Positions 8,157 through 16,714 of a stretch of 64,000 bases of DNA are shown here, in pieces (position 1 is the stretch's first letter; every line of letters begins with the position of its first letter). The stretch is taken from positions 2,108,001 to 2,172,000 of the forward strand of contig NZ_CP041743.1 of NCBI RefSeq assembly GCF_007556815.1. The letters are read 5' to 3'. The stretch is from Paraburkholderia megapolitana (GTDB lineage Bacteria > Pseudomonadota > Gammaproteobacteria > Burkholderiales > Burkholderiaceae). The notes below the pieces were generated by a model. It had not been told where the DNA came from and searched no databases. It saw only the letters and a program-made list of their open reading frames with translations. The position numbers were made by a program, and so were the translations under genes.

Positions 8157-9123
8157 ATACGAGCGGGTGTCGTCGACAGGCGAAGCACTCGCACGTGGCA
8201 GTTCCAGTGGCTCGGCATTCCTCGCGGGCGGCACAGAGCTATTGAACTGGATGCGTATCGGGATCGAAAAACCGACGAAGATCGTCGATATTGGCCGGAT
8301 CGATGGCTTGTCGGAAATCCACCAGGCGCCGTCTGGTGCGGTGACCATTGGTGCCTTGAGCAAGCTGAACGATATCGCGCAGCATCCACAGATCATGCGT
8401 GACTACCCCGTCCTCTCGCAGGCAATACTGAAGGCTGCATCGGCGCAAATCCGCAATCTCGCGACGATAGGCGGAAATCCGCTACAACGTGTGCGCTGCC
8501 CATACTTTCGCGCGGATGAGCCAACTCCCTGCAATAAACGCGTTGCGGGTTCGGGCTGTGCCGCGCTGCACGGCCTGAATGAAAAGCACGCCATTTTCGG
8601 CTGGACTGAGGACTGCGTGGCGGTGCAGCCATCCGACCCAGCGGTCTCGCTTGCGGCGCTCGACGCCGTGTTTATCACCGAACGTCCCGGCGGCGGCCGG
8701 CGAATTCCAGCCCGTGACTTTCATGTGCTGCCGGGCGAAAACCCGGCGGCGCATAACAGGCTCGGAGGAGGGGAGTTGATTACGGCGGTCGAAATACCGA
8801 AGGCCTGGCCAAAGTCCGCCTATCTGAAGATTCGCGAGCGTGAAAGCTACGAGTACGCGACTGTGTCGGCAGCGGTGGCGTTAGAGCTCGACGGGGATGT
8901 CATCGCGAACGCACGGATCGCGTTGGGATCGGTGGCGATGCGACCGTGGAGGCTGGACGAAACAGAGCGCAGGCTGGTCGGCCAGCGTCTAGGTTCTGCT
9001 GGTGTCAATGCAGCCGTCGATGCAGGTTTTGTCGACGCGCGTCCACTTTCGCGTAACGGCTACAAGATCGTTATTGCGCGCAACGCGGTACTGCGCACTA
9101 TCGATACGGCAGCGAGGGCATGA
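8143..9123 (+). CDS. paoB: Molybdenum hydroxylase, FAD subunit (PaoB-like)
   Basis: A 326-residue FAD-binding subunit that would pass electrons from the iron-sulfur centres to an acceptor. It has the FLAGGTELLNWMR FAD loop near the N-terminus and ATIGGNPLQ in the middle. The latter is followed by a Cys-rich insert (RCPYFR, PCNKR, GSGCAALHG) like the one that binds an extra [4Fe-4S] cluster in E. coli PaoB. Its length is close to PaoB (318). It overlaps the genes on both sides (14 bases before, ATGATGA after), so the three subunits are translationally coupled. Confidence 0.87.
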   Translation: MEPFEYERVSSTGEALARGSSSGSAFLAGGTELLNWMRIGIEKPTKIVDIGRIDGLSEIHQAPSGAVTIGALSKLNDIAQHPQIMRDYPVLSQAILKAASAQIRNLATIGGNPLQRVRCPYFRADEPTPCNKRVAGSGCAALHGLNEKHAIFGWTEDCVAVQPSDPAVSLAALDAVFITERPGGGRRIPARDFHVLPGENPAAHNRLGGGELITAVEIPKAWPKSAYLKIRERESYEYATVSAAVALELDGDVIANARIALGSVAMRPWRLDETERRLVGQRLGSAGVNAAVDAGFVDARPLSRNGYKIVIARNAVLRTIDTAARA

Positions 9124-11321
9124 TGAACAATCTGGGTGAAGCCATCCCCCGACATGACGGGCCTATCAAGGTAACCGGTGCCGCACTCTATGCGGGAGAC
9201 CGGAACCTGCCGACTCAACTCTATGCGGTGTTCGTCAGCGCGACCATTCCGGCCGGCCGTGTTGTTTCGATAGATGCGACCGCGGCTCTCGCGCGAGTCG
9301 GAGTAGTCAGGGTGCTGAAGGCCTCCGATATGCCGCGTGTGCATCGGAAGCTCGACGAAATCAGTGTGCCGCCGCTTGCAACGCGATTCATTCCCATGCA
9401 ATCGGACGAGATTGCCTATGAAGGACAGCCGGTTGCGATGGTGCTGGCCGAGAGTCTGCAGGCGGCCGAGGCGGGCGCTGCTGTCGTCCGCGTACGCTAT
9501 GAGAGACGCCCGTTCATCGTACCGGACAACGCGCCCGCCGCGGACGTTGCTCCAGAGAAGGGGCATTATTCGAAAGCGAACGCACTTGAGTTCCACAAGG
9601 GCGACGCTGCCGGGGCGATTGCGGCTGCGGCTTTCCGTGTGGGCGGGGAATATACGCAACCCTCTCGTCATGGCAACCCGATGGAGCCGTGCGCCATCCT
9701 CGCAGTTTGGGAAGGGCAGAAGCTGACCGTGTACGACGCCGTACAGCATCTTCCGGCAGTGCAGAACACACTGGCGGCCGCATTCGGAATCGATAACGCA
9801 CACGTCAGGGTGATTGCACCACACACGGGTGGGGGATTCGGCACCAAGGCTTTCGTATGGCCTCATGAAATCCTGGTCAGCATGGCCGCCCGTGTCGTGG
9901 GTCGACCTGTCAAGATGGCGCTGACACGCCAGCAGCAATACGGCATGGTCGGCTATCAGCCCCAGATGACCCAGGACGTGCAGCTTGGTTCGGATTCACA
10001 GGGCAAGCTTCTCGGTATCAGCCACCAGGTCGTGAACGTGACCGGTATGACCGACGACTATGTGGAATTCGGCACAGTCCCCGCGAGATCTTTCTACGCG
10101 TGCGAGAACATTTCTGCTACCCATCGAATTCGCCGTGGTCACGTTGTACTGCCAACTTTCATGCGTTCCCCCTGGGATGGTCCAGGATCCTGGGCACTTG
10201 GCTCGGCCATGGATGAACTGGCCAGGTCGCTCAACATCGATCCTCTCGATCTACGATTGACCAACTACACGGAAAGTGACCCGGAGAGCGGCAAACCGTG
10301 GTCGTCGAAAAAACTTCGAGAGGCATACGACGAAGGTGCGCGACGCTTCCGGTGGCGCGAGCGTCCGAAAGGTGGAACGCTCGATGGTCACTGGAGGATC
10401 GGTTGCGGGGTGGCGGACTGCGGCCAGGGACAGGCACGGTTTCACTCGACCGCGAAGGTGAGGCTACGGGCTGACGGTACGGCTCAACTTGAATCGAGCT
10501 TCTGCGACATCGGGACGGGGCCTGCCACCGCGTTCCCCCAGATCGCTGCCGAGGTACTCGGCCTGGATCCGTCCCAGGTGACCGCGCTATCGGGCGACAC
10601 GAACCTGCCGTATGCCGGGCCTACCTACGGCTCAGCCACCACGATAAGCACGGGTGCCGCGGTGCAAAGGGCGGCACAGGATGTTCGATCCAAACTGGCG
10701 AGGCTAGCCGGCTGGCCTGCGGATCAGGTTTCGCTAAAGGGCGGACGTATCGCTTACGCCGGGACCTCCCGTACCATCCAGGACGTTCTGGGTGAGGCTG
10801 GTGTGGCCGAACTCGCGTCGGACGGTGCGTTTGATTTACCCGGTAACGCGCCGGTAGATATGGGCTCTCCAGGATTCCCCACACGCTCTTTCGGTGTCGT
10901 CTTCGTGGAGGTCGGTGTCGATCCCGAGCTGGGGTTGCTACGACTTCGCAGGGCAACAGGTGTGTATAGCGTGGGTCGAATCATCAACTCCATGACGTCA
11001 CGCTCTCAAATGATAGGGGGCATTGTCTGGGGATGGGGCATGGCCGCCATGGAGGGCAGTCATTACGAGCCGACACTTGGGCGATGGCTCGCAAAAGATC
11101 TTGCAGGGGTACCTATTCCGGTAAACGCCGACATTCCGCCTGACATAGACGTAGCGTTTGTCGACGAATTTGACGCGAACTCCGGTCCGCTCGGTGCCAA
11201 GGGGATCGGTGAACTGGGCGCGACAGGCGTCGCAGCGGCGATAGCGAATGCCGTATTCGATGCTATCGGAGTGCGTGTGCGCGATCTACCGATCACACCG
11301 GACAAGCTCGTCAAAACCTGA
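9120..11321 (+). CDS. paoC: Molybdenum hydroxylase, molybdopterin-binding catalytic subunit (PaoC-like)
   Basis: A 733-residue catalytic subunit, almost the length of E. coli PaoC (732). It has the N-terminal RHDGPIKVTGAALYAGD start of the xanthine dehydrogenase a/b hammerhead domain, the molybdopterin loop THTGGGFGTKAF, and near the C-terminus GAKGIGELG with the catalytic base Glu. The complex would hydroxylate an aldehyde or N-heteroaromatic compound in the periplasm using water as the oxygen source. No PaoD/XdhC-type insertion chaperone gene follows, so it must be supplied from elsewhere. The substrate is unknown; the neighbours suggest an aromatic or heterocyclic compound. Confidence 0.87.
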   Translation: MMNNLGEAIPRHDGPIKVTGAALYAGDRNLPTQLYAVFVSATIPAGRVVSIDATAALARVGVVRVLKASDMPRVHRKLDEISVPPLATRFIPMQSDEIAYEGQPVAMVLAESLQAAEAGAAVVRVRYERRPFIVPDNAPAADVAPEKGHYSKANALEFHKGDAAGAIAAAAFRVGGEYTQPSRHGNPMEPCAILAVWEGQKLTVYDAVQHLPAVQNTLAAAFGIDNAHVRVIAPHTGGGFGTKAFVWPHEILVSMAARVVGRPVKMALTRQQQYGMVGYQPQMTQDVQLGSDSQGKLLGISHQVVNVTGMTDDYVEFGTVPARSFYACENISATHRIRRGHVVLPTFMRSPWDGPGSWALGSAMDELARSLNIDPLDLRLTNYTESDPESGKPWSSKKLREAYDEGARRFRWRERPKGGTLDGHWRIGCGVADCGQGQARFHSTAKVRLRADGTAQLESSFCDIGTGPATAFPQIAAEVLGLDPSQVTALSGDTNLPYAGPTYGSATTISTGAAVQRAAQDVRSKLARLAGWPADQVSLKGGRIAYAGTSRTIQDVLGEAGVAELASDGAFDLPGNAPVDMGSPGFPTRSFGVVFVEVGVDPELGLLRLRRATGVYSVGRIINSMTSRSQMIGGIVWGWGMAAMEGSHYEPTLGRWLAKDLAGVPIPVNADIPPDIDVAFVDEFDANSGPLGAKGIGELGATGVAAAIANAVFDAIGVRVRDLPITPDKLVKT

Positions 11322-11383
11322 AACGGCGTACCAGGAATCAACCTGAATTTAGCGAAGAGATTGGCTCGCGACACGTGAGGCTC

Positions 11384-11424
11384 TTGACATTCGCTTCGAC
11401 GAATTATAAGTTATCAATCAATAA
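11384..11424 (+). promoter_or_regulatory. Promoter with overlapping operator before the cyclase gene
   Basis: A perfect TTGACA (11384-11389), a 15-base spacer and TATAAG (11405-11410) are followed at once by the near-palindrome TTATCAATCAATAA (11411-11424), 14 bases before the ATG at 11439. The same order of elements occurs at 23709-23749. A repressor on this site would cover the transcription start. This gives the cyclase gene and those after it a promoter separate from the PaoABC operon. Confidence 0.55.
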
Positions 11425-11438
11425 ACAAGGAGACGAAA

Positions 11439-12407
11439 ATGGTACATCGTTACGACGCAAACAAATTCACCCTGGACCACGTGCGTGGTACCGCAGAACG
11501 TTGCAAGAACTGGGGCAAGTGGGGTCCCGATGACGAAATCGGGACACTCAACTACGTATCGGAGGAGGACATCCAGAACGCAGCGCAGCTCGTTCGCAAA
11601 GGCAAGGTGTTCTCCCTCGGCCTGAACTTCGACCGCGACGGTCCGCAGAAGGGGCATTGGGGTAATCGCTTCAATCCGATCCACACGATGCTCGCCACCG
11701 GGACCGATGCGGTTGCGGGAAATCAGGACGCTGGTGGTCTCAGGTACGCGGACGACGCCGTATCGTTTCCGTTGCAGTGTGGCACCCAGTGGGACGCCCT
11801 GAGTCATATCTTCTTCGACGACAAGATGTGGAACGGCTACGACGCTCGACTGGTGGACAGCGACGGCGCCCAGAAGAACGGCATTGAGAAGACGAAGGCG
11901 AAGATGGTGGGGCGCGGCGTATTGCTGGACGTTGCGCGCTACCTGGGTGTCGATTCGCTGCGAGACGGCGATGCGATTTCGATCGCCGATCTTGAGGCGA
12001 CACAACGCGCTCAGGGCGTGAGTGTCCGCCGTGGCGATTTTGTGATCGTTCGAACGGGCCACATGGAACGTTGTCTCCATGAGGGAGACTGGGGCGGATA
12101 TGCCGGTGGGTCGGCCCCTGGTCTCGCGTTCGAGACGGCAAACTGGGTACACGACAAACAGATTGCCGCCATTTGCACCGACACGTGGGGATGTGAAGTA
12201 CGCCCGAACGAAACCGACGATTGCACACAACCATGGCACTGGGTCGTGATCCCGATGATCGGAATCAGCATGGGAGAGATCTTCTACGTGAAGGAACTCG
12301 CCGAAGACTGCGCGAAGGATGGCGTGTACGAGTTCATGTTCACCGCCCCGCCGTTACCAATTACTAAGGCGGTGGGCTCGCCTCTCAATCCGCTTGCCAT
12401 CAAGTAG
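11439..12407 (+). CDS. Cyclase-family metal-dependent hydrolase
   Basis: A 322-residue member of the cyclase family (PF04199), which includes kynurenine formamidase and isatin hydrolase; these open cyclic or acyl amides with Mn or Zn. The family metal motif HxGTHxDxxxH is here QCGTQWDALSH: both leading His are Gln, while Asp and the last His remain. This variant is a recognisable subgroup of longer cyclases, so it need not be inactive, but the metal site differs. A strong AAGGAG site precedes the ATG. The gene is first in a rightward series (cyclase, SDR, MFS, CocE-like) and has its own promoter and operator. Confidence 0.8.
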   Translation: MVHRYDANKFTLDHVRGTAERCKNWGKWGPDDEIGTLNYVSEEDIQNAAQLVRKGKVFSLGLNFDRDGPQKGHWGNRFNPIHTMLATGTDAVAGNQDAGGLRYADDAVSFPLQCGTQWDALSHIFFDDKMWNGYDARLVDSDGAQKNGIEKTKAKMVGRGVLLDVARYLGVDSLRDGDAISIADLEATQRAQGVSVRRGDFVIVRTGHMERCLHEGDWGGYAGGSAPGLAFETANWVHDKQIAAICTDTWGCEVRPNETDDCTQPWHWVVIPMIGISMGEIFYVKELAEDCAKDGVYEFMFTAPPLPITKAVGSPLNPLAIK

Positions 12408-12465
12408 CGGCTTGACCGGTACGTCGGAACAACGTGATGCCGCCGATCATCCCAGGGGAATCGTG

Positions 12466-13230
12466 ATGGGGTCGCAGAAATTGTCTTCGGGTCTTGATGG
12501 TGCGGCGGCGCTCGTGACGGGAGCCGGAAGAGGGCTTGGTGCGGAGATCGCTAGCGCGCTTGCACAACGCGGCGCCACGGTCTACGCGCTAAGTCGCAGC
12601 GCAAGCGAACTCGACGACGTCGTAACCCGGATACACAACGAAGGCGGTCAAGCCTCGGCCATCGTGTGCGATGTGACGGATGTCGATGCGTTTTCTGCGG
12701 CGATCGATCGAATGGACCGTCTGGATATCCTGGTGAACAACGCAGGAACGAATTTCCCGATCGAATTTGTCGACGTTACGTTGGAGCAGCTCGATGCCAT
12801 GCTGCTGCTCAACGTTCGATCGATGTTCACGGTAGCGCAAGCATGTGCGCGAAAAATGATCGAAAGCGGTATAGCCAGAGGCTCGATTATCAACATGTCG
12901 TCTCAGATGGGGCATGTAGGTGCTATCCGTCGATCGGTGTACTGCATGACAAAGCATGCGATCGAAGGATTGACCAAGGCTATGGCACTGGAGCTCGCTG
13001 CGAATCGTATCTGCGTGAATACGGTCGCGCCAACCTTCGTCGAGACCCCTATGACGAAATCGTTCTTCGCGGACGAAAAATTTCATGGCTGGGTCATGGA
13101 CCGATTGCCGATGGGGCGGCTGTTGCCGGCGGAGGATGTTGCGGCCGCCGTTTGCTACCTGGCGTCGCCAGCCGCTGCCATGGTGACAGGAACGAGTCTG
13201 CGGATAGACGGAGGATGGACCGCTCAGTAA
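12466..13230 (+). CDS. SDR family oxidoreductase
   Basis: A 254-residue classical short-chain dehydrogenase. It has TGAGRGLGAE at about residues 18-27, NNAGTNFP, Ser in MSSQMGHVG, catalytic YCMTK, and the C-terminal GTSLRIDGGWTAQ typical of the FabG-like branch. AGGGG lies 7 bases before the ATG at 12466; the frame continues upstream to 12319 inside the cyclase gene, which is not used. It would oxidise or reduce a pathway intermediate. The gap to the cyclase is 58 bases, consistent with one transcript. Confidence 0.87.
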   Translation: MGSQKLSSGLDGAAALVTGAGRGLGAEIASALAQRGATVYALSRSASELDDVVTRIHNEGGQASAIVCDVTDVDAFSAAIDRMDRLDILVNNAGTNFPIEFVDVTLEQLDAMLLLNVRSMFTVAQACARKMIESGIARGSIINMSSQMGHVGAIRRSVYCMTKHAIEGLTKAMALELAANRICVNTVAPTFVETPMTKSFFADEKFHGWVMDRLPMGRLLPAEDVAAAVCYLASPAAAMVTGTSLRIDGGWTAQ

Positions 13231-13258
13231 TGCATCTCGAGCACCGCTTGAGATGCAT
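13230..13258 (+). terminator. Intercistronic hairpin between SDR and MFS genes
   Basis: ATGCATCTCGAG pairs with CTTGAGATGCAT (one G-U pair) around a 5-base loop; the first base is the last base of the SDR stop codon. There is no U tract. It may limit read-through or protect the 3' end of the upstream message, lowering MFS expression relative to the SDR. Confidence 0.45.
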
Positions 13259-13317
13259 CGGAATCGCTAGCAGTGCCGCTATCGCTACACAGACAAGATT
13301 ATGGACGGAGACAGCTC

Positions 13318-14754
13318 ATGCAACCTGGTACGCAGCGGCGGGACTTGCTGAATCTATACGCGAGCTCACGGCCCAAGAAGCGCTACTTCGGCGCGTTCTC
13401 CGTGTTTTGCCTCGGCTTTACACTCGATTTCTTCGACTTCTATCTTGTCGGATTCCTGCTCGCAGTTCTCGGTCCGGGATGGCACCTGACATACGGAGAA
13501 TCATCGCTGATTCTGCTTAGCGCTGGGGCCGGTGCGATCGTGGGCTCGCTATTCAGCGGCTCGCTGGCGGATGCGTTTGGTCGTAAGCGCGTGTTGCTGA
13601 TCAGCACCACGATCTGTGGGTTCAGCGCAGGCGCAGCTGCCTTTTTGCCAGAAGGAGCGTGGCTGGGTTTCGCCGCGTTGCGCTTTCTGGTCGGCTGTGG
13701 GCTTGCCGGCGCGGCGACGACGCAGACGGTTCTGCTCGTCGAGCACACACCTGCGAGTTATCGCACACGGCTGACTGGTTTTCCCATCGTCGCCGCTTCG
13801 GTCGGATCGCTGATTGCCTCTATTTCCGCCGCGACCCTCTTGCATGCGTTCGGTTGGCGCGGTGTCGCGGCGCTGGGTTTTGCACCGCTACTCGTCACAG
13901 TGTCTGCTGCGCTGTTTGTTCCCGAATCAGGACAGTGGCTAATCAGCAAAGGGCGCTTGGGCGAGGCGCGCAACGTATTCGCGCGCCTACTCGGAATGGA
14001 TGCATCCGACCTACCCGCATTGACTACAGCGACGAGCGTTACAGCCGCGCCTGCGCCCAATGGGCGGATCGGCGAGCTATTGCTGTTTCCCGGCCGGACA
14101 CTGCTGGTGGTGGTGACGTGGGCTGCACTCAGTACGGCCGGCTATGGAGTCTATCTCTGGGGGCCGACGATCGTTGCATTGCTGCTGAAGATATCGCCTG
14201 CCGAAGCCGCAAAACATTTCATCGCCATAGCCCTCGCCGGCATTGCAGGTCGTCTGCTTTTTTCCTTGCTACCCAGGTGGATGACGCGCAGGAAGGTTTG
14301 CGCGATCTTCGGTTTTGGTATCGCGGTCTCGCTGGGTGCCGCGGGGTTGGGTGCCCAGCATAGCGTCGCAGGATTCCCTGTTTTTGTGGTCATGGTTGCG
14401 GTGGGCGCTCTATTTTTTGACGGTGGCTGGTGCGTGGTGGGGCCCTATTCCGTGGAAATTTTTCCGACACGGCTCGCAGCCCGCGCGATCGGGGTGGGGC
14501 AGGCTGCGAACGGCGTCGGCAAGATTCTCGGTCCGTTATGCCTTGCTGTCATTGCAGGAACGGGCAACGTCATCACCCCACGTGCAACAACAGATGCGGT
14601 CCTTCCCGCATTTCTGTTCCTTGCCGGTTGCGGCCTTCTGATCGGGATTCTGTTCGCCGTGCTGGCGCCCGCTGACGCTTCCGAACAGGGCGAAACCGGT
14701 ATCGACACGTTATCGGACCCGCGAGGACCCGCAATCAACCGCATTGCCCATTGA
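13318..14754 (+). CDS. MFS transporter (aromatic acid/metabolite:H+ symporter type)
   Basis: A 478-residue 12-helix transporter of the inner membrane. The first helix FCLGFTLDFFDFYLVGFLLAV carries the acidic residues typical of the AAHS/MHS-type proton symporters, and the loop between helices 2 and 3 reads DAFGRKR, the MFS motif A. The repeat around PESGQWLISKGR is also conserved. It resembles the MFS protein at 23825, so the two may import related compounds. GGAG lies 7 bases before the start. It probably brings in the substrate handled by the surrounding enzymes. Confidence 0.87.
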   Translation: MQPGTQRRDLLNLYASSRPKKRYFGAFSVFCLGFTLDFFDFYLVGFLLAVLGPGWHLTYGESSLILLSAGAGAIVGSLFSGSLADAFGRKRVLLISTTICGFSAGAAAFLPEGAWLGFAALRFLVGCGLAGAATTQTVLLVEHTPASYRTRLTGFPIVAASVGSLIASISAATLLHAFGWRGVAALGFAPLLVTVSAALFVPESGQWLISKGRLGEARNVFARLLGMDASDLPALTTATSVTAAPAPNGRIGELLLFPGRTLLVVVTWAALSTAGYGVYLWGPTIVALLLKISPAEAAKHFIAIALAGIAGRLLFSLLPRWMTRRKVCAIFGFGIAVSLGAAGLGAQHSVAGFPVFVVMVAVGALFFDGGWCVVGPYSVEIFPTRLAARAIGVGQAANGVGKILGPLCLAVIAGTGNVITPRATTDAVLPAFLFLAGCGLLIGILFAVLAPADASEQGETGIDTLSDPRGPAINRIAH

Positions 14755-14822
14755 ACAGGGTCGAGATAGAGCAATGGCTGCGACTGCGGCCATGGGAATC
14801 ACCTGAAAGAGGAAGAGGAAAA

Positions 14823-16616
14823 ATGACTTCGCAGAGATTTGAGCCCGACCACACGTCCGACGATGAATCACGGGCGCTGAGGACCGAGATCAGGCTGGAT
14901 ATGGTCATCGAATGGGATGTGCCGATCCGCATGAGCGACGGCATTGTCTTGAGGGCGGACATATTCCGGCCGGCCAAAGAAGGGCGTTTCCCGGTTTTGA
15001 TGTCGCATGGACCGTATGGGAAGCTGTTGCATTTCGAAGACGGCTACAAGACGGCGTGGGACCGCATGGTGCACGAGCATCCTGACGTAGAAGCAGGCTC
15101 CTCCAACAGGTATCAAAGTTGGGAAGTCGCGGACCCTGAGAAATGGGTGCCTCACGATTACATCTGCATCCGCGTCGACAGTCGCGGCGCGGGGCGCTCG
15201 CCAGGTTACCTCGAGACCTGGTCCGCTCAGGAGATCAAGGACTTTGCGCGCTGCATCGATTGGGCGGGGGTACAACCGTGGTGTAACGGAAAGGTTGGCT
15301 TGAGCGGCATCTCGTACTACGCAAACAATCAGTGGCAGGTCGCGGCGGAAAAGCCGAAGCATCTGGCTGCAATCTGTGTTTGGGAAGGCTTCCAGGATTA
15401 CTACCGGGAGATGTTTTTCCATGGTGGAATCTATTGCACGTTCGCGCAGAACTGGTACGACATGCAGGTGAAGACCGTGCAACACGGTGTCGGCAAGCGT
15501 GGTTATCGTAGCCGGCTGAATGGCGAATGGGTGTCGGGCCCGGTGACGCTGTCCGAGGAGCAACTCGGTAGCAACCGGATCGACATGTGGGATGAAATCA
15601 TCAAGCATCCATTGATCGACGAATTTCACACGTGCCGCACGCCCGACTGGAACGATATTGAAGTGCCCGTGCTGTCGGCCGCTAACTGGGGCGGGCAGGG
15701 GCTTCATCCGCGCGGTAATTTCGAAGGGTACATGCTTGCCGCCTCGAAGCAGAAATGGCTCGAGGTTCACGGTATCGAGCACTGGACGCATTACTACACC
15801 GATTACGGCATCGCCATCCAGAAGCGGTTCTTTGATTACTTCCTGAAGGGTGAAAACAACGGCTGGGATCGGGAGCCGAAGGTGCGCTTACAGGTTCGGC
15901 ACCCAGGGGAGACATTCGTCGAACGCACCGAGGAAAACTGGCCGCTTCCCCGGACACAGTGGACCCGCTACCATCTCGAAGCTGACAACAGCGCATTGTC
16001 GACGGAGCCGCAGCAGGCAGCCGCGACCCTCGCGTTCGATGCACTTGGCGATGGCTTTACGTTCGTGACACCTCCACTCGCAGAGGAGACAGAACTGACT
16101 GGGCCGATTGCCGCGAAACTCAATGTTTCCTCGAGCACGAAGGATGCGGATCTGTTCCTCGTACTCCGCGTGTTTTCGGCTGACTTCAATGAGGTGGTGT
16201 TCGTCGGAGCACTGGATCCTCATACACCGATCGCGCAGGGCTGGTTGCGTGCATCACACCGCAAGCTTGATCTGGTTAGATCGCTGCCTTTCCGGCCGTA
16301 TCACACTCACGACGAGATTCAACCTCTCACGCCTGGCGAGATCTATGAACTCGACATCGAACTGTGGCCGACTTCAATTGTTGTACCACCCGGAGCGCGT
16401 ATCGCCTTGAGCGTGCGAGGCAAGGATTACGTCTACCCAGGTGGAAGCGGTGGCAAGCTGTCGAACATGAAGAATGAGTTCACCGGTTGTGGCCCGTTCC
16501 TCCACGACGATCCCCGTGACCGGCCTGCTGATGTATTCGGTGGAACAACGACACTGCACCTGGGTGGTGGGCGTGAAAACTACGTGCTTCTACCGATAGT
16601 GCCGAAGGCGAAATAA
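14823..16616 (+). CDS. CocE/NonD family hydrolase (copy 1)
   Basis: A 597-residue hydrolase of the X-Pro dipeptidyl-peptidase/CocE family (S15), which cleave esters or amides. It has the N-terminal MSDGIVLRADIFRP, RVDSRGAGRSPGY, the nucleophile elbow GLSGISYYA with Ser164, a likely catalytic His in HGIEHWTHYY, and a C-terminal jelly-roll domain (LTGPIAAKLNVSSSTKDADLF, then ALSVRGKDY). There is no signal peptide, so it acts in the cytoplasm. The start at 14823 has AGGAAA close upstream. It lies 68 bases after the MFS gene. A close paralogue faces it from the other strand. Confidence 0.87.
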   Translation: MTSQRFEPDHTSDDESRALRTEIRLDMVIEWDVPIRMSDGIVLRADIFRPAKEGRFPVLMSHGPYGKLLHFEDGYKTAWDRMVHEHPDVEAGSSNRYQSWEVADPEKWVPHDYICIRVDSRGAGRSPGYLETWSAQEIKDFARCIDWAGVQPWCNGKVGLSGISYYANNQWQVAAEKPKHLAAICVWEGFQDYYREMFFHGGIYCTFAQNWYDMQVKTVQHGVGKRGYRSRLNGEWVSGPVTLSEEQLGSNRIDMWDEIIKHPLIDEFHTCRTPDWNDIEVPVLSAANWGGQGLHPRGNFEGYMLAASKQKWLEVHGIEHWTHYYTDYGIAIQKRFFDYFLKGENNGWDREPKVRLQVRHPGETFVERTEENWPLPRTQWTRYHLEADNSALSTEPQQAAATLAFDALGDGFTFVTPPLAEETELTGPIAAKLNVSSSTKDADLFLVLRVFSADFNEVVFVGALDPHTPIAQGWLRASHRKLDLVRSLPFRPYHTHDEIQPLTPGEIYELDIELWPTSIVVPPGARIALSVRGKDYVYPGGSGGKLSNMKNEFTGCGPFLHDDPRDRPADVFGGTTTLHLGGGRENYVLLPIVPKAK

Positions 16617-16662
16617 CCGCTCCGGCGTGTTGGGCGATCTGACAGTCAGCATGGGAATGCGG

Positions 16663-16687
16663 CGCCCGCTGGATAGGCCAGCGGACG
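16663..16687. terminator. Hairpin between convergent CocE-like genes
   Basis: CCGCTGG and CCAGCGG form a 7-bp stem around ATAGG, extended by 3 more pairs after one mismatch. It lies between two convergent stop codons (16616 and 16715), where a bidirectional terminator is expected. Neither side has a U tract. Confidence 0.45.
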
Positions 16688-16714
16688 CAGTTAAACGATA
16701 CTCAATAGTTCACG

